Source: Methanobacteriota archaeon
GTDB lineage: Archaea > Thermoplasmatota > Thermoplasmata > RBG-16-68-12
NCBI GenBank assembly: GCA_005878415.1
Contig: VBMM01000173.1
Span: 1-23,354, forward strand
Reading direction: 5' to 3'
Length of the DNA stretch: 23,354 nt
Both the position numbers and the translations under genes were made by a program. Of the stretch, positions 16,687 through 21,891 are shown one piece after another. The notes beneath the pieces were generated by a model. It ran no database searches, was not told where the DNA came from, and saw only the letters and a list, made by a program, of their open reading frames with translations. Every line of letters begins with the position of its first letter. Within the stretch, counting starts at the first letter, position 1.

Positions 16687-17355
16687 GTGGCTTCCAGCCT
16701 CTGGGCGCGGCTGACCTGGAGCAAAGCGCTCCTTGCGCTCCTCGTCGTGAACCTCGTCTGGACCCTTTCGTTGTTTTGCGCGCCGTTCACCGTCCCGCCG
16801 GGGTCCTTTGCGAACCAGGTCGGGGGCGCGAACGTCATCGACCATGAGACGATCTGGCAAACGTTTCCTCTCTACGCCCGTGCGATCTACACGATCGGCG
16901 ACGCGCAGTGCCACCAGCTCTACTACCGCTCGTTCTGGCTCAACGGCAACCAGATGCCCATCGACGAGCGGATGACCTCCATGTACGTCTTCGCCAACTT
17001 GGGCGTGCTCGCGGCGATGTTCGCCCGGCCTTCCACGAAGACGGGGGAAGTCATGGTGAACGCCATGCCGTCGTCGATCCGGCGGCGGCTCGCCCGGATC
17101 CCCTCCGAGCAAGCCGGTGCCGCGATCGTGTTCCTCGGACTGCTGCCCATGGCCATCGATGGCTTCACGCAGCTCTTTTCCGGACCGTACTACACGTACG
17201 AGTCGACATGGACTGCGCGCCTCGTCACGGGCGGGATCGCGGGCTATGTGGGCGGCCTGCTCGTCGGCGCGATGCTCGTGACGATCCGTCAGTTCTCGCT
17301 CGAGATGGAGGCGTTTCGCGCGCGCATGACACCGATGGTCGCGGGCGGGCGCTGA
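16687..17355 (+). CDS. DUF2085-like integral membrane protein
   Basis: A 222-residue protein with an N-terminal hydrophobic anchor (ALLALLVVNLVWTLSLFCAP), then a polar section holding DAQCHQLYYRSFWLNGNQMP, two more membrane segments, and IDGFTQLFSGPYYTYESTWTARLVTGGIAG. CHQ...RSF...GNQ and iDG.tQ...EST..aRl.TG are the signature blocks of DUF2085, predicted membrane proteins of unknown function in archaea and bacteria. From memory, the family usually continues PVCARCTGIY after the GNQ block; here that part reads PIDERMTSMY, so two of the three conserved cysteines are replaced. The GTG start at 16687 agrees with the promoter 27 nt upstream. It ends shortly before another independent promoter. 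Confidence 0.8.
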   Translation: MASSLWARLTWSKALLALLVVNLVWTLSLFCAPFTVPPGSFANQVGGANVIDHETIWQTFPLYARAIYTIGDAQCHQLYYRSFWLNGNQMPIDERMTSMYVFANLGVLAAMFARPSTKTGEVMVNAMPSSIRRRLARIPSEQAGAAIVFLGLLPMAIDGFTQLFSGPYYTYESTWTARLVTGGIAGYVGGLLVGAMLVTIRQFSLEMEAFRARMTPMVAGGR

Positions 17356-17362
17356 GCGAAGG

Positions 17363-17369
17363 TTTTTGA
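17363..17369 (+). promoter_or_regulatory. TATA-like box for the 245-residue membrane protein gene
   Basis: TTTTTGA is centred 28 nt before the ATG at 17394, and there is no Shine-Dalgarno at the right distance. The pattern matches the other leaderless-type promoters in this window. Confidence 0.55.
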
Positions 17370-17393
17370 AGGGCCCCTTCATCCGACCGCCCG

Positions 17394-18131
17394 ATGGCCC
17401 GCCGGAAACGGAAGGAGGAGGAGACCGACTGGGTCGCGCCCGACTTCGACGAGGTCGGGTACATGCGGCGGGAGATTCAGGGCGCACACGCGGCTGTCGC
17501 GACGATTCTCTGGGCCGTCGTCGGCGCCATCGTCGCGTTCCTCCTGTTCTCCGTCCTGCCCGCCTTGGCGTTCTTCGCGGGGATCGCGGTCGGGTTCGGC
17601 CTGTACTTCATCCTCCCGCTCTTCGGCATCAAGACGGACGCCTTCAAGCGGAAGGATTGGGTGGGCCACGGCATCACGTATTTCTTCAGCTGGCTCGCGT
17701 TCTGGATCATCCTGCTGAACCCGCCATTCGGGGACTTCACGGACCCGACGATCCAGGGGATCTCCGTGAGCCCGTACACGCTGGGATACACCGGCGATCT
17801 GCCTTGTCTCGTACCCGTCGGGGGTCAGGTGGCCGTGCCGATGGGCTCAAACAGCTCGATCTACATCCTGTTCCGCGCGACGGACAACTCGGGGCTCGCG
17901 TCGCTGCACGTCTACGTCACCCCGGCAGCCCGCACAACTTTCGAGGTGAACTGGACTCTTCTCTCGGGAAAGAGCCAGTGCGCGCGTCACCGGCCAGAGG
18001 ACTATCCCGCCGGGTCGTACAACGTGACGTTCCCTTTGAATCCCCCCGCGTCGTCGTATGCGTTTGAGATCGTCGCTACGGACGGGGTGGGACGCCAAGC
18101 GACCGCGAGCTTTGTGGTCCTGCCGCAGTGA
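17394..18131 (+). CDS. Unrecognised membrane protein with beta-rich outer domain
   Basis: I do not recognise a named family. The 245-residue protein has a charged cytoplasmic start (ARRKRKEEETDW), then two adjacent hydrophobic segments (about residues 33-77, ATILWAVVGAIVAFLLFSVL and onwards) and a third at about 92-112 (GITYFFSWLAFWIILLNPPF). The C-terminal 130 residues are rich in beta-forming and aromatic residues (IYILFRATDNSGLASLHVYV; SSYAFEIVATDGVGRQATAS), which suggests an Ig-like or fibronectin-like domain outside the cell. That domain has three N-glycosylation sequons (NSS, NWT, NVT) and two cysteines. The ATG agrees with a leaderless promoter. It is convergent with the CCA gene, 12 nt apart. 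Confidence 0.78.
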   Translation: MARRKRKEEETDWVAPDFDEVGYMRREIQGAHAAVATILWAVVGAIVAFLLFSVLPALAFFAGIAVGFGLYFILPLFGIKTDAFKRKDWVGHGITYFFSWLAFWIILLNPPFGDFTDPTIQGISVSPYTLGYTGDLPCLVPVGGQVAVPMGSNSSIYILFRATDNSGLASLHVYVTPAARTTFEVNWTLLSGKSQCARHRPEDYPAGSYNVTFPLNPPASSYAFEIVATDGVGRQATASFVVLPQ

Positions 18132-18143
18132 ACTCTGAGATCG

Positions 18144-19484
18144 TCACCGCTCCCACGGAAACCGCTTGTCGAACAACCGGCTCCATGCGTCCGCGTTCGA
18201 GGCCCGCACGGCCTCCGGCCCCGAGTGGATCTGGAGGGAGCGCTTGGCCGCCTTTTCCAGGTCCTTTCCGAGACTCAGCGCCCGCCAAGCGGTCTTGGCG
18301 AGACCGCCGGCGGTGACGGCGTCGCGGCTCACATCGACCGCCCATCGTTCACCCTGGATGAACGGCCCTGCGAGGGTCTTCGGGCTCCGCCGCCATTTGT
18401 CCAGGAAGTCCTTCGCGTTCTTCACCCAGACGGGAGGGCCTTCGTGCCGGAGGACGCGTGGCAGCGTGTCGACGGCGAACTCGAACAGGAACACGGCATT
18501 CTTGCCCACGACGTCGAAATGCGAATCGAACACCTGAAATTCATTGCGGTGGAACAGGTCGAGGAACGCGCGGTGCGCCTTGCGCAGTTGCGGATACAGG
18601 ACGTCCTCGGTGACGGCGGGCGCCGGGATCGCGATCGCCAGGAGGCCGCTCCCGCGGATCTTCGCGAGCGCACGGAGCTTGGGGATCGTCATCGCCTTCG
18701 CCGGTCGGGGGAAGAAGAATCGCTCGCTCGGAGCCCGCAGGTACTCGCGCGCTGAATGCACGAACGTCGCGAGTTGCTCGACGGACACCGCGCTCGCAAC
18801 GTTCCGGTTCGGATCGACCGGGTCGACGACGATGAGAGGCTCCGGGAAGGCTCGGCCCGGCGGGCGATCGAGCTCGATGAGCTCCCCCTTCCGCCACGCG
18901 AGGCTGTTCTCCAGCACGCCGCGGAACGTGCCGTACTTCAGCACGAGGAGTTCGCACAGGTACCCGCTGAAGCCCATGACCTTCGCCTCCGCGCCGTACA
19001 CGCCCACGCCCTCCGCCCACGCCTTCAGCAGCCGGATCTCGTCCGCTTGGCCTTCCTTGATCCGGCCGAGCACGTAGTCGACGTGGAGCGGCGTGCGGTC
19101 GACCGCGCTCATCCGCTGCGTCGCGTCCGTGATCCGATAGCACGGGACGATCTCCACCTCGAAGCCCGCGTGCCAGCCGCGCGTGTACGGGTGCTCGGCG
19201 TACCGGTGCTCTCCCCGCTCGAGGATTTTACCGAGGGCGAGGCCGCGCGTCTCCAACTCCGGGCGGGGCAGGTCCGGCGGGAACGCGACGAAGAGATCGA
19301 TCTCGGTCCCCGTGAGATGGGTGCCCTTCGCCACCGAGCCCGCGAGGAACGGCTTCGCCTCCCACCCCTTGGAACGCAGGAGGCCGGTGAGCCGCTCGAG
19401 GAGGTCTTTCACGGCCCGTTCGATCCGCGCCTCCTCCTCCGCCGAGGGCCGGATTCGCGCGAGGACCTTCTCCTCGACGCCCAT
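18144..19484 (-). CDS. cca: CCA tRNA nucleotidyltransferase, archaeal class I
   Basis: This enzyme adds or repairs the 3'-terminal CCA of tRNAs without a nucleic acid template. The 446-residue length is typical for the archaeal class. The polymerase-beta-like catalytic motif is GSVAKGTHLTGTEIDLFVAF, with the metal-binding pair Glu-x-Asp in TEIDLF. The third acidic position is in GFEVEIVPCYRI, where Glu stands where I expect Asp in most archaeal homologues. YVLGRIKEGQADEIRLLKAWAEGVGVYG, MGFSGYLCELLVLKYG and VVDPVDPNRNVASAVS are conserved family blocks. The frame is open to 19577, but ATG 19484 is preferred: MGVEEKVLARIRPSAEEEARI is the usual N-terminus, and a TATA box sits 27 nt upstream. Confidence 0.95.
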   Translation of the reverse strand: MGVEEKVLARIRPSAEEEARIERAVKDLLERLTGLLRSKGWEAKPFLAGSVAKGTHLTGTEIDLFVAFPPDLPRPELETRGLALGKILERGEHRYAEHPYTRGWHAGFEVEIVPCYRITDATQRMSAVDRTPLHVDYVLGRIKEGQADEIRLLKAWAEGVGVYGAEAKVMGFSGYLCELLVLKYGTFRGVLENSLAWRKGELIELDRPPGRAFPEPLIVVDPVDPNRNVASAVSVEQLATFVHSAREYLRAPSERFFFPRPAKAMTIPKLRALAKIRGSGLLAIAIPAPAVTEDVLYPQLRKAHRAFLDLFHRNEFQVFDSHFDVVGKNAVFLFEFAVDTLPRVLRHEGPPVWVKNAKDFLDKWRRSPKTLAGPFIQGERWAVDVSRDAVTAGGLAKTAWRALSLGKDLEKAAKRSLQIHSGPEAVRASNADAWSRLFDKRFPWER

Positions 19485-19507
19485 GCGGACCGCATGCCGG
19501 GGGCCGG

Positions 19508-19514
19508 ATAAAAG
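19508..19514 (-). promoter_or_regulatory. TATA box for the CCA-adding enzyme gene
   Basis: Read on the minus strand, CTTTTAT is centred 27 nt before the ATG at 19484. It lies in the short gap after the MarC stop, so cca has its own leaderless-type promoter even though it follows MarC on the same strand. Confidence 0.65.
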
Positions 19515-19530
19515 GCCATGGGGCCCGAGG

Positions 19531-20178
19531 TCACGTGACGGGAAGGCCATGCATCCGAGCGATGTCGAAGACGCCATCGATGATGAACTGGATCGCGATC
19601 GCCGCGAGCAGGAGCCCCATCACGCGGCCGACGGCGCGCGTCCCGGTGCGCCCGAGCCGCTTGAAGATCCGGTCCGCGTAGTGCAGGAGGAAGAACGCCG
19701 CGAGGACGGAGGCCAGGATTCCGGCGAAGACGAACAGCTTGTCCGCTGTGTCGGCGACCGGATGGGCCATGTAGATCATGACCGTCGTGATGGCGCCGGG
19801 CCCCGCGAGGAGCGGGATGCCGATTGGGACGACGGCGACCTCCTCCCGTTCCAACGTCTCCTCGCGTTCTTGCGGGGTGAGCCGCGATCGGGAGCGCTCC
19901 CCGTGGAGCATCTCGAGCGCGACGCCGAAGAGGAGGATCCCGCCGGCGATCTTGAACGCGGGGATCGTGAATCCGAACGCGGCGAAGATCCACTGTCCGA
20001 AGATCGCGAAGACGCCGAGGGTGATTGTCGCCGTGAGGCACGCCTTCGACACGATGTCCTGCTTCTCGACCGGAGTCATCCCTTCGGTCAGGACAGAGAA
20101 GAACGGGACGACTCCAAGCGGGTCGACGATCGCGAAGATCGAAGCCATGGCGGTGGCGCCGAACGCCAGGTCCACCAT
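19531..20178 (-). CDS. MarC family integral membrane protein
   Basis: A 215-residue protein with about six hydrophobic segments. MASIFAIVDPLGVVPFFSVL near the N-terminus is the conserved MarC block (DPxGxxPxF), followed by FGFTIPAFKIAGGILLFGVA, a charged loop with a run of Arg/Glu residues, and VVPIGIPLLAGPGAITTVMI, the second conserved block. MarC proteins were once linked to multidrug resistance, but that role was not upheld and their function is unknown. ATG at 20178 lies 27 nt after the stop of the 74-residue gene and has no box of its own, so the two are probably co-transcribed from the promoter near 20494. Confidence 0.92.
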   Translation of the reverse strand: MVDLAFGATAMASIFAIVDPLGVVPFFSVLTEGMTPVEKQDIVSKACLTATITLGVFAIFGQWIFAAFGFTIPAFKIAGGILLFGVALEMLHGERSRSRLTPQEREETLEREEVAVVPIGIPLLAGPGAITTVMIYMAHPVADTADKLFVFAGILASVLAAFFLLHYADRIFKRLGRTGTRAVGRVMGLLLAAIAIQFIIDGVFDIARMHGLPVT

Positions 20179-20205
20179 GGTCTTCCCGGAGGAGGCCGGC
20201 GCGGA

Positions 20206-20430
20206 TCAGTGCTTGCGCATCAGCTTCATCCAGCCGCCGCTCTCGTACACGGCGAGATTGCGGCCGCTGGCGGTCGTCTCGAACTCATCCCAGGAGATGA
20301 CCTGGAGCTTCTCGCTGCCGCCTTTCGAAAAGCGCAGCGTGTTCGTACCCTTCACCTTGCTCGGCCGGAGTCCCTTGACGGTCGCGATCTGTCGAGCGTA
20401 CTCGAACGAGATCTCTTTGAGTGCTGGCAT
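20206..20430 (-). CDS. Unrecognised small basic protein (74 residues)
   Basis: A 74-codon gene: MPALKEISFEYARQIATVKG, then LRPSKVKGTNTLRFSKGG, KLQVISWDEFETTASGR and NLAVYESGGWMKLMRKH. It is lysine- and arginine-rich, has no cysteines and no membrane segment, and looks like a small alpha/beta fold; the C-terminal AVYESGGWMKLM block looks conserved in character. I cannot name a family. Nucleic acid or RNA binding would fit the charge but is speculation. ATG at 20430 is preferred; frame extensions upstream run through the promoter. A minus-strand TATA box at 20491-20497 gives a predicted leader of about 38 nt. It is probably co-transcribed with MarC. Confidence 0.72.
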   Translation of the reverse strand: MPALKEISFEYARQIATVKGLRPSKVKGTNTLRFSKGGSEKLQVISWDEFETTASGRNLAVYESGGWMKLMRKH

Positions 20431-20490
20431 GTTCCATCCCTTCGTGCGTTCCCCGTATGGGGAAGGCAGACACGCGTACGACAGCACGCG

Positions 20491-20497
20491 GTATAAG
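20491..20497 (-). promoter_or_regulatory. TATA box for the 74-residue protein and MarC genes
   Basis: Read on the minus strand the sequence is CTTATAC, a fair match to the archaeal TATA consensus. It is centred 64 nt before the ATG at 20430, predicting transcription start near 20468. It directly adjoins the TGTC/GACA repeat cluster. Confidence 0.55.
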
Positions 20498-20527
20498 TGT
20501 CTTTCGTTTGTCTGACACTTTGACAAA
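20495..20527. promoter_or_regulatory. Candidate operator with TGTC/GACA half-sites
   Basis: Half-sites TGTC occur at 20498-20501 and 20509-20512, and GACA at 20514-20517 and 20522-20525. They make nested inverted repeats: AAGTGTC-N12-GACACTT (20495-20520), the perfect palindrome TGTCTGACA (20509-20517), and TTTGTC-N9-GACAAA (20507-20527). The cluster begins inside the minus-strand TATA box and extends upstream of it, where a bound protein could repress or activate. The regulator is unknown. Confidence 0.5.
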
Positions 20528-20677
20528 GGCGATGGAGGGGACGCCGGGCGCGCGGACCGTTGTTCGCGAGCGGGCCCAGGACCTCTCGGGCCGACATCGA
20601 ATCGGCGATCTCGCGGGAGCGCGGTTGCATCGCGCTGCTGCCGATTTGTTCTCATGAACGATTCCACGGACGGACGG

Positions 20678-20685
20678 CTTATATA
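20678..20685 (+). promoter_or_regulatory. TATA box for the coiled-coil protein gene
   Basis: CTTATATA is the best TATA match in the window. It is centred 55 nt before the ATG at 20737, so the mRNA should have a leader of about 30 nt, consistent with the ribosome-binding site GGTGA at 20726-20730, 6 nt before the ATG. Confidence 0.75.
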
Positions 20686-20736
20686 GAGTCCGCGCCACCA
20701 AGAGGTCCGTCGCGCCCTTCGCGGCGGTGACCTGAC

Positions 20737-21891
20737 ATGGCGAGCGAAAAGCCCACCCCGGCCCTGCTTGACTCGGTGAAAGCGTCGGCCACGAAGTTCA
20801 AGGAAATCAAGAGCACCCTCGACGCCCGCCAACGGGAACTCGAGACCCTCAAGGGAGATATCGAGTCGCAGCGCGGCGAGCTTGAGGCCCAAATGAACCG
20901 CTTCCGCTCGGAGCGCGAGGAGTTCGAGCGCGAGAAGGGCCAGGTCCAGGCCGCGCGTTCGCTCGCCGAGCGCGACCTCGCAGGCGCGCGGATCGATCGG
21001 GAGAAGATCAGCACGGAGGAGAAGCGGGTCCAGGATTGGGCTCGCACGTTGAACGAGCGCGAGAAGGCGATCAAGGAAGCCGAGGACCGGCTCCGCCGCG
21101 TCGAGCTGGAGCTGACCGATCACCTCAAAGACTCGGAGGGGAAGATCCAGGCGCTCGTGGAGCGAGAGCAGCTGTCCGCCCAGCGGGAGCGCGCGCTCGC
21201 CGAGACAATTGGCCGCCTATCGACGATGGAGAAGGGCCTCGCGGAGCGGGACCGGAAGCTCGCAGCGCGCGAGGAGGAACTCATCAAGCTTCAGAACGAG
21301 CGGCTCAACGCCATGGAGGCGCGCGAACGGGAACTCCTCAAGATCAGCGAGGAGATGTTCGCCCGCCAGAAGGAGTCCGCCGCGCAGCACGAGTCATTCG
21401 TCGAATTGCAGACCACGCTCCGAGAGGAGCTGACCCAGCTCGCTTCGCAGCGGGAGATGCTCGCCGTGAAGGAGAAAAGCCTGCTCGACGCCGAGAAGTA
21501 CCTCGCCGCGGCTCTGGAGGCCGGCGGCCTTGAGCTGCCGACGGAGCCCGAGGAAGCGGCCCCGCCACCGCCGCCGATCGTCGAGCGGCCTCCGCGGCCT
21601 CCGACGCCTTCTCAGGCTCCGCCCGCTCCCGCCTCGGAGACGCTCCGACACGAGCTGTTGGAGGAAGAGGAGGGCGAGAAGCCCAAGGTCTCCCGCGCCG
21701 ACGCGCTGGAGCGTATGACCCGCGCCCTCGAGACCGCGAAGCGGGCCCGCGACACCGGCCGGAACGTCAGCGACATCCGGAAGGCGTTGAAGCAGGCGCG
21801 AGCGGCGTTCGAGTCCGGCGACTACGACACGGCGTCCCGGCTCGCCGACGAGATCCTCAGGGAACTCGAGGCCGTCCCGATTCCCCGCTAG
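20737..21891 (+). CDS. Coiled-coil protein with C-terminal helical domain
   Basis: A 384-residue soluble protein. Residues about 15-265 form a long, nearly unbroken heptad-rich coiled coil dense in Glu, Arg, Lys and Gln (for example REEFEREKGQVQAARSLAER). A linker of about 45 residues rich in Pro and Glu follows (APPPPPIVERPPRPPTPS), then a compact helical domain of about 60 residues (RADALERMTRALETAKRARD; ALKQARAAFESGDYDTASRL) that resembles a TPR-like or helical-hairpin unit. No ATPase motif is visible, so it is not an SMC or Rad50 homologue by itself. A scaffold or filament role is inferred only from shape. The start is supported by the TATA box and GGTGA site. Its 3' end overlaps the convergent oxidase gene by 35 nt. 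Confidence 0.82.
   Translation: MASEKPTPALLDSVKASATKFKEIKSTLDARQRELETLKGDIESQRGELEAQMNRFRSEREEFEREKGQVQAARSLAERDLAGARIDREKISTEEKRVQDWARTLNEREKAIKEAEDRLRRVELELTDHLKDSEGKIQALVEREQLSAQRERALAETIGRLSTMEKGLAERDRKLAAREEELIKLQNERLNAMEARERELLKISEEMFARQKESAAQHESFVELQTTLREELTQLASQREMLAVKEKSLLDAEKYLAAALEAGGLELPTEPEEAAPPPPPIVERPPRPPTPSQAPPAPASETLRHELLEEEEGEKPKVSRADALERMTRALETAKRARDTGRNVSDIRKALKQARAAFESGDYDTASRLADEILRELEAVPIPR

Larger units (their letters stand above)
20431..20736. other. Divergent regulatory region (306 nt)
   Basis: This non-coding stretch separates the minus-strand 74-residue gene from the plus-strand coiled-coil gene. It contains a TATA box for each, a cluster of TGTC/GACA half-sites at 20498-20525, and a short palindrome CCCCGTATGGGG at 20451-20462. 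A 41-codon frame at 20532-20657 has no ribosome-binding site and no recognisable protein content. Nothing else was seen. Confidence 0.65.

Noticed and set aside
20532..20657. 41-codon plus-strand frame in the divergent region
   Set aside because: No ribosome-binding site, no correctly spaced TATA box, and Arg/Ala-rich composition like random GC-rich DNA.
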